Shown piece after piece: positions 52,968 to 63,600 of a stretch of 64,000 bases of DNA; position 1 is the first letter of the stretch; the number at the start of each line of letters is the position of its first letter. Source of the stretch: Filimonas lacunae (GTDB taxonomy: Bacteria; Bacteroidota; Bacteroidia; Chitinophagales; Chitinophagaceae); the NCBI RefSeq assembly GCF_002355595.1, contig NZ_AP017422.1, forward strand, positions 6,886,823 through 6,950,822. Direction: 5' to 3'. The notes beneath the pieces were generated by a model. It saw only the letters and a program-made list of their open reading frames with translations, was not told the DNA's origin and did not search any database. The position numbers were made by a program, and so were the translations under genes.

Positions 52968-52995
52968 TGTAAGATGGTTTGTTTATGTGTGTTTA

Positions 52996-54177
52996 TTATT
53001 CTCCTGCTTCTGTGGGTACTTCTTTGGCTGCAGCTTCTGCTTTCAATGCACCGATTTCTTCCTGTAATAATTCCAGGAATTCATCTACCTGTTTGCGTGC
53101 GATAGCCAAAGAAGGTAATAGCCTTATAATATTAGGCTTTGCTTCACCGGTAAATACCTGGTGCTTGTATAACAGGTTTTTCTTTAAGTCTTTAATCTCT
53201 TCTGGTACTTCGAAGCCAATCATTAAACCACGGCCGCGAACATTTTCAATACCCTTCACTGCTTTCAGCCTGTTGGTAAGATACATACCACGCTGACGCG
53301 CTTGTTCAATCAAACCTTCTTTTTCAATTACTTCCAGTACTGCCAGGGCTGCTGCACAAGCTAACTGGTTGCCGCCGAAAGTGGTACCTAACAAGCCATG
53401 CTTAGCTTTGATGTGAGGAGCAATTAAGATGCCCCCGATTGGGAAGCCATTGCCCATACCCTTTGCCATAGTGTAGATATCAGCATTTACACCTGCATAA
53501 TCGTGTGAGAAGAATTTACCGCTACGGCCATAACCACACTGTACAGAGTCAGCAATATATACTGCACCATACTCATCACACAGGGAACGTATTTTTTGCA
53601 GGAAAGTATCGCTGGCGATGTTAATACCGCCAACACCCTGAATGCCTTCTACTATAACAGAAGAAATTTCACCACCATTCTTTTTGAAGCAATCTTCCAG
53701 TGCCTTTTCGTCGTTGAAAGGCAGGAAAATCACGTTCTCTGTTTCGTTTACCGGCGCTACAATAGCTGGATTATCAGTAACCGCTACTGCCAGAGAGGTA
53801 CGACCGTGAAAGGACTTTTTAAAAGCCACTATCTTTTTCCGGCCATTGTGAAAAGAAGCCAGTTTTAATGCATTCTCATTTGCTTCGGCTCCTGAGTTTA
53901 CCAGGAATAACTGATAATCTTCTTTACCACTTACTTTACCCAGTTTGGATGCCAGTTCCTGCTGAATAGGCAAATGAACGGAGTTAGAATAAAAAGCAAT
54001 TTTTGAAAGTTGCTCTTCTATTCGCGATACCCAATGAGGATGGGTGTGGCCTATGGAAATAACCGCATGCCCACCATACATATCTAAGTACTGCACACCA
54101 TCTGCGTCCCACACATAGGAACCGTGTGCTTTTACAATTGTAACCTCGTTAATTGGATAAACGTCAAATAAATTCAT
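52996..54177 (-). CDS. argD: Acylornithine aminotransferase
   Basis: PLP-dependent class III aminotransferase converting N-acyl-glutamate semialdehyde to N-acyl-ornithine. GAEANENALKLA binds phosphate, and SVQCGYGRSGKF and YTMAKGMGNGFPIGG contain the PLP Asp region and the Schiff-base Lys. Length 393, with a low-complexity Ala/Glu end (AEAAAKEVPTEAGE). 28 bases separate it from argF'. Confidence 0.92.
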   Translation of the reverse strand: MNLFDVYPINEVTIVKAHGSYVWDADGVQYLDMYGGHAVISIGHTHPHWVSRIEEQLSKIAFYSNSVHLPIQQELASKLGKVSGKEDYQLFLVNSGAEANENALKLASFHNGRKKIVAFKKSFHGRTSLAVAVTDNPAIVAPVNETENVIFLPFNDEKALEDCFKKNGGEISSVIVEGIQGVGGINIASDTFLQKIRSLCDEYGAVYIADSVQCGYGRSGKFFSHDYAGVNADIYTMAKGMGNGFPIGGILIAPHIKAKHGLLGTTFGGNQLACAAALAVLEVIEKEGLIEQARQRGMYLTNRLKAVKGIENVRGRGLMIGFEVPEEIKDLKKNLLYKHQVFTGEAKPNIIRLLPSLAIARKQVDEFLELLQEEIGALKAEAAAKEVPTEAGE

Positions 54178-54222
54178 ATCCTAACCCCAAACCGGGATTT
54201 AAAATGTTAATAAAATAGGTGT

Positions 54223-55218
54223 TTAGAAATAATTAGCTTTTAGTTTTAAGCCAGCTGTTTCTTCTATACCGAATACTAAGTTCATGTTTTGTACCGCCTG
54301 TCCGCTGGCACCTTTCAACAGGTTGTCTATAGCAGAATGTACTACTATTTTATTACCCTGCTTTTCCAGGTTTACCAGGCATTTGTTGGTATTAACTACC
54401 TGCTTTAAATCGATCATTCCCTCGCAAAAATGCGTAAAAGCTGCATCTGCATAAAAAGCAGTGTACAGTTTTTTCACTTCTTCAAAAGGTAAACCGCAAT
54501 CTATTGTAGAGCTAACATAAATACCTCTTGTAAAATCGCCACGCCATGGCACAAAATGTACACCGTTTTCAGTACCGGCAGTAGCAGGAAAATCGTCCTG
54601 TAACTGGTGCAAACTTTGATGAATTTCTTTGATATGCTGGTGCTGCAGTGATTTATAAGCCTGAATATTATTAGCCCTCCAGCTGAAATGTGAAGTATTA
54701 CTCAGGCTTTGACCTGCACCTGTTGAACCTGTGATGCCCGTTGTATAGATATCACTGAGTAAGCCAGCTTTTGCCAGGGGCAGCAGGCCCAACTGAATAG
54801 CAGTAGCAAAACAACCCGGGTTGGCAATGTTGCCTGCTTTTTGAATAGCGGCTTTATTTAATTCAGGTAATCCGTATACAAACTGGCGGTTTGCAATAGA
54901 TGCAGTTGCCTGTAAACGGAAATCCTGCGAAAGATCAATAATAGTAATGTTGTCGTTTATGGTATTTGCTTCCAGAAACTTCCTGGCATCGCCATGTCCA
55001 ACACATAAAAACAAAACATCGATGGCGTTGCTTAATTCAGCTGAGAAAGTCAGGTCGGTTTCTCCTACAAGGTCTGCATGTACTTTACTTACCGGGTTAC
55101 CTGCGTTGCTGGAACTGTTTACAAAAACAATCTCTACCTGTGGATGGTTGATCAATATCCTGAGTAGCTCCCCTCCCGTATACCCGGCTCCGCCTACTAT
55201 GCCTGCCCTGATAGCCAT
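54223..55218 (-). CDS. argC: N-acyl-gamma-glutamyl-phosphate reductase
   Basis: NADPH-dependent reduction of the acyl-glutamyl phosphate. The N-terminal GIVGGAGYTGGELLRIL binds NADP. NPGCFATA carries the nucleophile Cys, and HIKEIHQSL the conserved His region. Length 331, slightly shorter than many homologues. It is the third gene of the arginine operon. Confidence 0.95.
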   Translation of the reverse strand: MAIRAGIVGGAGYTGGELLRILINHPQVEIVFVNSSSNAGNPVSKVHADLVGETDLTFSAELSNAIDVLFLCVGHGDARKFLEANTINDNITIIDLSQDFRLQATASIANRQFVYGLPELNKAAIQKAGNIANPGCFATAIQLGLLPLAKAGLLSDIYTTGITGSTGAGQSLSNTSHFSWRANNIQAYKSLQHQHIKEIHQSLHQLQDDFPATAGTENGVHFVPWRGDFTRGIYVSSTIDCGLPFEEVKKLYTAFYADAAFTHFCEGMIDLKQVVNTNKCLVNLEKQGNKIVVHSAIDNLLKGASGQAVQNMNLVFGIEETAGLKLKANYF

Positions 55219-55271
55219 GTCGTTGTCAGTTTTAAATTATATGGAATGCAGGGAGATTGCTCTCCCTGACT

Positions 55272-56468
55272 TTATTGTTCGTTGCTTTCTTTCACCATGT
55301 GGAACATGGCAGTCTGGTTGCCGAATATTTTGGTAAAACCACGCACGTCTTCGCCAGTCCATCCGTTGTTCATTTCGCCATACTTACCAAACTTGCTGTT
55401 CATTAAGTCGTATTTAGACTCAATACCTATTACCTGGAAGTAATATGGTTGCAGTTGAACAAATACATCGCCGGTTACATTAGCCTGAGAACTTTGCAGG
55501 AAAGCTTCAATATCACGCATTACAGGGTCCATAATCTGACCTTCGTGCATCCAGTTTCCGTAGAAATTGGCGATATTATCTTTCCAGCTTAACTGCCATT
55601 TGGTTAATACGTGCTTTTCCAATGCATGGTGCGCTTTAATAATCACCATAGGAGCAGCCGCTTCAAAGCCTACACGTCCCTTAATACCAATGATAGTATC
55701 ACCCACGTGAATATCACGACCAACACCGTACGCGCCTGCAATAGTTTGTAAATATTGAATAGCCTCGGCAGAATGTGCAAAGGTTTTATCATTTACAGCT
55801 GTCAGTTCCCCTTTTTCAAAGTGCAGTTTTACTTCTTCTGCGCCTTTTTTGGTAACCTGTGTAGGCCATGCTTCTTCCGGTAATAAACCTTTAGAAGACA
55901 AAGTTTCACGACCACCTACACTGGTACCCCATAAACCTTTATTGATAGAGTAAGCTGCTTTTTCAAAATTCATTTCCACGCCTTTGCCTTTCAGATATTC
56001 GATCTCTGCTTCACGGCTCAGTTTTAAATCGCGGATAGGAGTTATAATTTCAATACCAGGTAATACGATGTTAAACACCATATCAAAACGTACCTGGTCG
56101 TTACCTGCACCAGTGCTACCGTGTGCAACAGCATCTGCTTTCAGCACTTTAGCATGTTCTGCAATATGCAGGGCCTGTACTAAACGCTCGGCACTTACGC
56201 TTAAAGGGTAAGTGTTGTTTTTTAACACGTTGCCAAATACCAGGTATTTGATCATTTTATCGTAGTAGCCTTTAACAGCATCTACTGTAGTGTGGGTTTT
56301 AACACCCAATTTATAAGCGTGCGCTTCTATTTTCTTTAACTCTTCCTCACTAAAGCCACCGGTGTTAACAATAACGCTATGTACTTCATAGCCTTTATCT
56401 TCTCCCAGATGTTTTACACAAAATGTAGTGTCTAATCCTCCGCTAAACCCAAGAACTACTTTTTTCAT
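55272..56468 (-). CDS. argG: Argininosuccinate synthase
   Basis: Condenses citrulline and aspartate with ATP. The PP-loop is LGFSGGLDTTFCVKHL (residues 6-21). AHGSTGAGNDQVRFD binds aspartate and citrulline. Length 398. It follows the GNAT gene by 23 bases and precedes argC by 53 bases. Confidence 0.96.
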   Translation of the reverse strand: MKKVVLGFSGGLDTTFCVKHLGEDKGYEVHSVIVNTGGFSEEELKKIEAHAYKLGVKTHTTVDAVKGYYDKMIKYLVFGNVLKNNTYPLSVSAERLVQALHIAEHAKVLKADAVAHGSTGAGNDQVRFDMVFNIVLPGIEIITPIRDLKLSREAEIEYLKGKGVEMNFEKAAYSINKGLWGTSVGGRETLSSKGLLPEEAWPTQVTKKGAEEVKLHFEKGELTAVNDKTFAHSAEAIQYLQTIAGAYGVGRDIHVGDTIIGIKGRVGFEAAAPMVIIKAHHALEKHVLTKWQLSWKDNIANFYGNWMHEGQIMDPVMRDIEAFLQSSQANVTGDVFVQLQPYYFQVIGIESKYDLMNSKFGKYGEMNNGWTGEDVRGFTKIFGNQTAMFHMVKESNEQ

Positions 56469-56491
56469 TGCTAATGTGATGGTTTGTTGAT

Positions 56492-57172
56492 TTAGAAATT
56501 AAAGAACGTGTGAAATAAAGATTTTTTGGTGCCTGATTTCTTTCTGAAAAGAAACTGCTTAAAGCGCATCAGGCGCTCATATACTTTGCTTTTCTTCTCG
56601 AAATAGTCCTGGGTTTCTTTAGGTTCGTAGTGATCTTTAGGATCGTACAGCATGGCAGTACACATACAGTTTTTTCTGCCCTTGCTCATTAATATATCGT
56701 AGTTGACACAGCTTTTACAACCGGCCCAGAAAACTTCATCATCTGTGAGTTCAGAATACGTAACTGGTTCATAACCAAGCTCGCTGTTAATTTTCATTAC
56801 CGCTAAGCCTGTGGTAAGACCAAATATTTTAGATTCAGGATATTTCTCCCTGGACAAGTCGAATATTCTTTTCTTAATACGCTTGGCAACACCCGTTTTC
56901 CGGTACTCCGGCGACACAATTAAACCACTATTGGCAACAAACTTACCATGGCTCCATTCTTCGATGTAGCAAAAGCCCACCCAATCGCCTTTTTTGGTTA
57001 AGGCAATCACACCTTTACCTTCCAGCATTTTGGTAGCTACATACTCGGGAGAACGCTTGGCAATACCTGTTCCACGTGCTTTTGCCGATGCTTCCATTTC
57101 ATCGGTAATGGTTTCTGCCAGGTGTACGTCGCCACTATTGGCTACACGAACTATAATGTCTTGATGTTCCAC
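56492..57172 (-). CDS. GNAT acyltransferase, probable first arginine enzyme (ArgA-like)
   Basis: 226 residues. A GNAT fold spans about 8-150: LIVSPEYRKTGVAKRIKKRI is the acyl-CoA pyrophosphate loop. The segment about 150-172 is rich in Cys (CKSC, then NCMC), followed by a basic C-terminus (RFKQFLFRKKSGTKK). It is the first gene of the arginine operon, in the place of a glutamate N-acyltransferase, and no other argA or argJ is present. Acetyl- versus succinyl-CoA use is not deducible. Distinct from classic ArgA, which has an amino-acid-kinase domain. Confidence 0.75.
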   Translation of the reverse strand: MEHQDIIVRVANSGDVHLAETITDEMEASAKARGTGIAKRSPEYVATKMLEGKGVIALTKKGDWVGFCYIEEWSHGKFVANSGLIVSPEYRKTGVAKRIKKRIFDLSREKYPESKIFGLTTGLAVMKINSELGYEPVTYSELTDDEVFWAGCKSCVNYDILMSKGRKNCMCTAMLYDPKDHYEPKETQDYFEKKSKVYERLMRFKQFLFRKKSGTKKSLFHTFFNF

Positions 57173-57549
57173 TATCCTTAATTAAGAAAATACGCTAATA
57201 CTAAAACTTATATGAGGAGGTAAAGCAAAAACAGTGCAAAGGCGCTTACTGATGTTGCTTTAAAAGAGATATTCCCAGGTTGTAGGGAATGGCTTATGAA
57301 GAAATATCAAATCCGGGGTCGTCGTATTAAATACAGGAAGTTCATGTTACCCAAAAAGTTTACATCACCCATCAGAGAAGGGTGGTAAGCTGCTAAATTG
57401 TTATGGGTGGCGTACTGTTTCAACTTCAGTTCTGTATGAAATTATGATCCAAATATTGCTTGAAGATGTAAAAGTAAGAATGTTTGGAAAACCTGTGGAT
57501 ATTTTTTTATGAAAAAAAGGTTAAGGAGTAAAAAATGGCACGGGGGTCC
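57173..57549. other. 377-base gap: arginine operon leader and barrel gene 3' region
   Basis: On the minus strand this contains the arginine leader. Two hairpins are visible: ATTCCC/GGGAAT at 57271-57290, and ACCC/GGGT with TTAC/GTAA near 57365-57390. A partial -7 match (AATATTTG) lies near 57450. I find no full ARG box or known riboswitch. A 30-codon plus-strand ORF (57296-57388) is basic and unconvincing. Confidence 0.4.
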
Positions 57550-60441
57550 CTAAAACATAGGCCCCTTGCTCCCGGAACGTCCAGCTCCTGTTTCACGCCC
57601 ATCAGCTCCTGAATCTCTTTTTCCTCCAAACAAAGAGGGTATTTTGTGGCTTCCGAACTTCTTTAAGCTGTAAGAAAAGGTCAGCATGAAATAACGTGTG
57701 AGTGTTCTGGTTTGTACATCTTGTATATAGTTTTGTGTAATACTTCTGGAGATACTTACATTTTGGTTTAACAAGTCAAATACAGACAACTTTATTTCGC
57801 CCTGTTTCTCTTTAAAAATCTGTTTGGCCAGATTTACATTAAGAAGCGGTACACTGGTATTATATCCTGCCCCACGGCCATAGTATCTATAATCCAGGTC
57901 GGTAGAAAAAATCCAGCCATTTTGCGTGTAATAAGTAAAGTCTGCTGATAATACCTCTGAAAAGAAGTTGCCATTCTGCGAGGAGTTGATGGAATACCGC
58001 GCAATATTATAGGTAGAATTGGAAGTAAAGTTGACATCAAAGTTTTTATCCAGATTAGTTGTCCATCTCAATAAGCCAGACAGTCCATAGTTATTGGTGT
58101 AATTTTTAAGAGAACCGCCCGTTTCGGTATCATTCTGCAGATTCACAGACTGGGACTTTGTCAGACTTCCTCCTATATTAAAATTTGACTTAGGCCGTTT
58201 TAATGGTATCCCATAGTTAAAAGCAGCCTGCATATTGTAATTTCCATTGAGGTTAACAGGCCTGGTTACTGTAGCTCCTGCAGGTGTTGTTTCAGGCACT
58301 CCAACTGGCTTACTCATGCCATCTAAAATAGTTATTACTGAGTTTGTAATATTATTAGTAGTAAGCCCTCCTGAAAATGTAACAGATAAACTTCTCAGTG
58401 TTCTTGAGTTAAAGCCGGTATACATTGCGCTGAAAGAATGATTGAAAGATTGCTTTAATCCCGGATTCCCCTGTTTAATGTTTAAAGGATCGGAATAATC
58501 TGTTACATCCTGCAACTGTGTAACACTAGGTTGATTTGTTCTTCCATCATAGGTAACCCGTAAAGATTTTTGCCTGGCAAAGCTGTAAGTAATGTAAGCA
58601 GTAGGATACAGGTTTTTAAATCGTTGCTTTAATTTTTCACCAGTGGAGGTGTTGTTGCTTGATAAGTCTGTTATTTGTACACCTGTGCCAAGGCTTGCCC
58701 CAAATTTCTCATATTGAAAGCGATAAAATACTGTAGCACGGCTTGAATTATTAATACTCTCAAAACTATTGGTAAGTGCACTATCCAACACATTATAGTT
58801 ATGTGATAGATAATCGTAATCAAATGCTTTTCTTTCTGAATGGCTAACATTACCAGAAAAGTTGTAGTTCAGTTCTAACAACGAATACAAAGACAAAGGT
58901 TCTGTATAAGTAATAGTTCCATTTAATACTCTGCTGGTAGAGTTATTATAGTTTCGTTGATTAACAGTGTCTATAGTATAGTTAATGCCATCTGCCAGAT
59001 AAGACTGATTGACTGAATAGTTATTACTGGTTCCATCATTGGAATTAAAGTTCCCATTAAACGCGAACGAAAAAGACCTCCCAGGCTTTTTCAACCGGTG
59101 TTGGTATATCAGATCCACAGTTCCAGTAGAGCTGCTATTGTCATTATCGCTGGAAGAAATACCATTGCCCACTTTGATCCCCTGATTTTTGACAATGTCT
59201 GTAGTTCTGTAATTATAAGCAGTGGCGTTTTGCCTCATAAGCGTAGAACGAAGAATCAATGTATTATTAGCATTTAGCTTACTTTCCAGATTTACATTAA
59301 AACGATGATTTTCATTACTACCTCTTGATGTTAATGCCTGCTTGTTATCAGTAATGGTATCTGCGGTAACAAAGGTTTGCGTTCTTGTGTCCTGATCTTT
59401 ATTCGTATTTTGCTTACTATATAAATAGCTACTGCTAAGTGTGGCATTAGCCCCCCAGGGAGAGCTATAATCCAAACCGGCAGCGTACGAAGAAATTAAC
59501 CCATTAGCGTTATTTCCACCTCCTGAACGCCGGCTACGGCCCCCCCCGTTCAAAGCTCCCTGTATATCCTGTGCACTAAAAGATTGCTTGTTGATATTAT
59601 TGGCCTGGCTTATTAAAGAAATCTTTTGATCTTCATTAAAACGAAACAGGTTTAATGAGGTTTCATATAAGTCTTTATTTCCCCTACCAGCTACTGCTTT
59701 TCCAAAATATCCTTTACGCTTATTCTTTTTAGTAATAATATTTATTGTTTTAATCCTTACTCCATCGTTAAAGCCTGTCAAAGCACTTTGATCACTTTGC
59801 GCATCATACACCTGTATTTTTTCTATGATATCAGGAGGTAGGTTTTTGGTTGCAATAAGCGGGTCATCACTAAAAAAGCGCTTACCATCTACCAATACAC
59901 GTGTTACTTCTTCTCCTTGTGCTTTTATATACCCATCTCTATCCACTTCTAGCCCCGGTAATTTTTTCAGCAGATCTTCTACTACTGCATTCGGCCGGGT
60001 TTTAAAGCTGGCAGCATTAAACTCCGTAGTATCTTTTTTTATTACAATGGGGGGGCTCGATTTAATAACAATTCCTTCCAGCACGTTAGCTTCCTGTTGC
60101 ATATTAATAGTCCCTAACTCTGCAACAGGTTGGGTTAAAGAAGTAGTAGCATGTTTAAAGTAACTATCATAACCCTGAAAACTAACTTGTAGTAAATAAT
60201 TGCCGGAGGGTAATTTATCAAAGCTAAATGCTCCATTGTTCTGCGAAACCTGGTAGGAAATGAGTGTTGAATCAACAGGGTTTAACAAACTTATCGTTGC
60301 TCCCTTTAAAGGTTCTTTTGTGGTGCTATCGAGTACACGGCCTTTAATACTGCCTGCCCCACCGCTTTGCGCGAATGCAGATGCAGCCATGCACGTGAAT
60401 AGCACAGCCAATGCTAATTGGACAAGCTTGTATTTTTTCAT
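57550..60441 (-). CDS. Outer-membrane beta-barrel protein with carboxypeptidase-regulatory domain (second copy)
   Basis: 963 residues with a signal peptide (MKKYKLVQLALAVLFTCMAA...). A CarboxypepD_reg domain spans about 32-115. The plug-like region contains FKTRPNAVVEDLLKKLPGLE and VLVDGKRFFSDDPLIATKNL, closely matching the gene at 45798. A long Asn/Thr/Ser-rich barrel follows. The last strand (MLTFSYSLKKF) is followed by a Gly/Arg/Lys-rich tail of about 25 residues. There is no GLPGLI neighbour. Likely TonB-linked surface transport, ligand unknown. Confidence 0.9.
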   Translation of the reverse strand: MKKYKLVQLALAVLFTCMAASAFAQSGGAGSIKGRVLDSTTKEPLKGATISLLNPVDSTLISYQVSQNNGAFSFDKLPSGNYLLQVSFQGYDSYFKHATTSLTQPVAELGTINMQQEANVLEGIVIKSSPPIVIKKDTTEFNAASFKTRPNAVVEDLLKKLPGLEVDRDGYIKAQGEEVTRVLVDGKRFFSDDPLIATKNLPPDIIEKIQVYDAQSDQSALTGFNDGVRIKTINIITKKNKRKGYFGKAVAGRGNKDLYETSLNLFRFNEDQKISLISQANNINKQSFSAQDIQGALNGGGRSRRSGGGNNANGLISSYAAGLDYSSPWGANATLSSSYLYSKQNTNKDQDTRTQTFVTADTITDNKQALTSRGSNENHRFNVNLESKLNANNTLILRSTLMRQNATAYNYRTTDIVKNQGIKVGNGISSSDNDNSSSTGTVDLIYQHRLKKPGRSFSFAFNGNFNSNDGTSNNYSVNQSYLADGINYTIDTVNQRNYNNSTSRVLNGTITYTEPLSLYSLLELNYNFSGNVSHSERKAFDYDYLSHNYNVLDSALTNSFESINNSSRATVFYRFQYEKFGASLGTGVQITDLSSNNTSTGEKLKQRFKNLYPTAYITYSFARQKSLRVTYDGRTNQPSVTQLQDVTDYSDPLNIKQGNPGLKQSFNHSFSAMYTGFNSRTLRSLSVTFSGGLTTNNITNSVITILDGMSKPVGVPETTPAGATVTRPVNLNGNYNMQAAFNYGIPLKRPKSNFNIGGSLTKSQSVNLQNDTETGGSLKNYTNNYGLSGLLRWTTNLDKNFDVNFTSNSTYNIARYSINSSQNGNFFSEVLSADFTYYTQNGWIFSTDLDYRYYGRGAGYNTSVPLLNVNLAKQIFKEKQGEIKLSVFDLLNQNVSISRSITQNYIQDVQTRTLTRYFMLTFSYSLKKFGSHKIPSLFGGKRDSGADGRETGAGRSGSKGPMF

Positions 60442-60516
60442 AGATGGGTTGTAATAAATAGATTATTCACCTGAAACAATGATAGGCTTTATCCGTGTAT
60501 TGCACAGGAGCATACG

Positions 60517-60557
60517 AAGGCTGTAGTAGTGCTTTAACAATACTTTACTACAGCCTT
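60517..60557. other. 12-bp inverted repeat between barrel and helicase genes
   Basis: AAGGCTGTAGTA (60517-60528) and TACTACAGCCTT (60546-60557) form a stem with a 17-base loop. It sits downstream of the SNF2 gene and upstream of the barrel gene. There is no T tract on the minus strand, so a weak terminator or a regulatory hairpin are both possible. Confidence 0.45.
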
Positions 60558-60620
60558 TACAGAAGCCTTTTACATCGGTGAAATTGCTACGTAAAGCAGC
60601 AAATGGACGGGAACATTTTA

Positions 60621-63600
60621 TTAGCTGAACAGGTACTCAATATCATCCCTGGTAAGACTCTTCACAAATCCTGCATCGTCTGTGATCAAGTCTGCCGCCA
60701 GCGCTTTTTTCTTCTCCTGTAGCAATAATATTTTATCTTCTACGGTGTCTTTACAAATCATTCTATAAGCAAATATGTTTTTGGTTTGTCCGATCCGATG
60801 TGTCCTGTCAATAGCCTGTTGCTCCACGGCGGGGTTCCACCATGGATCTACAATATAAACATAATCGGCGGCAGTAAGGTTCAAACCGACACCACCTGCT
60901 TTTAAAGAAATTAAGAAAACACGACACGAATCTTCGGATTGGAAACGACGTATTGCTTTTTCACGATCCGGAGCAGAGGTGCTACCATCAAAATATTCAT
61001 AGTCAATACCCAGCTCGGTTAGCTTGGCTCTTATAAGGGCTAACATGCCCAGGAACTGCGAAAATACCAGTGCTTTATGGTTGCTGATATTTTCTGATAT
61101 TTCACGACCCAGCTCTTCCAGTTTCACAGAAGCATTGGGGAAAGTTTCATCTTCTTTAATAATCGCCGGGCTATCACAAATCTGGCGCAGCTTCATTAAG
61201 CCCTGCAGGATGGTCAATTGTGATCGTCCCACGCCTTGTGAATCTACTACACCCAGAATTTTATCGCGATAATCATTACGATACGCATCATAAATTTCGC
61301 GCTGTTCTTTACCCATTTCGCAAAACAGGATCATTTCGCTCTTAGCCGGTAAGTCTTTAGCGACCTGTTCTTTTGTTCTGCGTAATATGAAAGGGAACAG
61401 TAGGCGACGCAAGTGTTCCTTTTGTTCTTTTTCGCCAAACTTATCAATAGGAACAGAAAACTCCTGCTTGAAAAACTCCATTGAACCCAGCATACCAGGG
61501 TTAAGGAAGTTCATTTGGGCATAAATATCAAAGGTGTTGTTTTGTAAAGGCGTACCACTTAGGCACAAGCGATTTTTTGCATTTAATACACAGGCCGCTT
61601 TGGTTACCTTACTTGCCGGGTTTTTAATAGCCTGACTTTCATCCAACACCACATAATCAAATGCTATTTCAGAAAAATATTTAATATCACTGCGCAGGGT
61701 GCCATAGGTGGTAATAATTACATCAATAGATGCGTCCATTAAAGTTTCTGTATTACGCAGCCCTCCGTGGTGGATATAATATTTTAAGTTAGGCGTGAAC
61801 TTTTTAATCTCGTTTTCCCAGTTATACATCAGGGTAGTGGGACATACCACCAAAGCCCTCATGTCGTCATTTTCTTTTTTCAGATGATGCAGAAATGACA
61901 GCGCCTGTATGGTTTTACCCAAACCCATATCATCTGCTAAAATACCACCCCACTGCACCTGGCTAAGGTAATTCAACCATTGGAAGCCAGATGTCTGGTA
62001 AGGTCTTAATATAGGCTGTAAATGCTCCGGAGCGTCTACTACCGGAATATTCTGAAACTCACGCAGTTTTTCGTACTTAGCTTCTAGCTGGAAAACCAAC
62101 TCTTCCTCATCCCGCTGCTCGTATAATTCTTCAATAACGCTAAAGTGGTACTTGCTCAGCTTAATGTTGCTGCCGCTTTTCCCATCACCTACTCTAAACA
62201 ACAGGGAGTATTTTTTAATCCACTCCTCTGGCAGAATGCCGAGTGTTCCATCCTGTAGCTGCACATACTGTTGTTTGTTGGCCAATGCTTTTTTCACATC
62301 GGCAACAGTCACCTGCTGATCTCCAAAATGAATATCCACTTTAGCGTCAAACCAATCGGTATGACTGCTGATGAATATTTTGGTAGAAGGTTTAGCGGTG
62401 TTAAAACGGAAGCTTTTCAGGGCCTCGAATCCAAACACCGGCAGATTCATTTCCTTTACAGCATCTACAAACAGGAAAAACCAGTTATTCTTCAATACCT
62501 CGGCTCCTTTTAAAGCCAGCAGGTTGCCTTCTTCGGGACGAATAAAGCCGGAGTGAAGGTTTTCTATCTGTTTAAAGAAATTTTCTTCTGCTTCTATATT
62601 ACGATGTATCACCAATAGCTTATCAGCAACCGGTAATATCACTTTTTCTTTATCGCCCGCTTTTACCTCGTAACCTTTATAACTAAACACAGGTTGGAAT
62701 AGTAAGTAATCGCCCCTTTCCCTTAATAACAGTTTTATTTCTGGTTTCAGGTCTTTTACTTCTTCTTTCTGAACGTTGCTAAAGGTAACCTGGTATTCCT
62801 TGGTAAGTGGCAGAACAAAATTCTGCAGCTCTTTTTCCCAGTTTTCCTCATCAATTACAATTACACCTGATGGCATAAATTTCTCTGCCAGCATTACATC
62901 TTCTGCCTTTTTCCATAGATACAAGGCATCATGTAACTTAAATAGCAGCGGAGTACTTAATTCATTTTCGCTGATGTTAAACCTGCCATCTGACACTTTT
63001 ACAAAACAACTGATTTCAAATTTGCCATCCTTCTGATTTACCACAAATTCTGGTGTAATCAACTCTTCTGCACATATAACCGATTGAAGATTACTTGTTT
63101 GAAAAGCTTTCCCGGGGGGCAGCAGGTATGCAAAAGGAGCGCCGGCAATATCCGTTACCAGTTTTTTATAGCGAGGATGCAGGTATTCAACAATGAGATG
63201 ACGGGTTTCTTCGGGCAAAGCATCATCATGCTGCTGCACTATGTTTTCCCAAATAGCACTAAAAGGAGAATTTCTGTTTAAATAACGACTTACCTCTCCC
63301 GGCAACAGCTTTCTTAATTGCTGTACCAGTGCTTTATCGCTTTCATCAAAAATCTCAGTATTAATAAACTTAGCGAGATCTAGTTTTTCTACTTTTCCAA
63401 CGAAAGCATTCTGCTCCTCATTGGATTCGCCCTGTATAGCATCTACCTGTAGCCACGGATACTGGTGTTGATTGTTGCTAAACACAACCCCCACTTTGTA
63501 AGCTGGCCTTTTCTCTTCTTCTTCATTAGCATTTATCACTTCTTCCATTACCTCCTGCTGTGGCAGAACTGGAGCTACAACAGGTTTGGGTGCAGCCGAA

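Noticed and set aside
57296-57388. 30-codon basic ORF on the plus strand within the arginine leader region
   Set aside because: Too short, no ribosome-binding context, antisense to the probable leader; chance open frame is likely.
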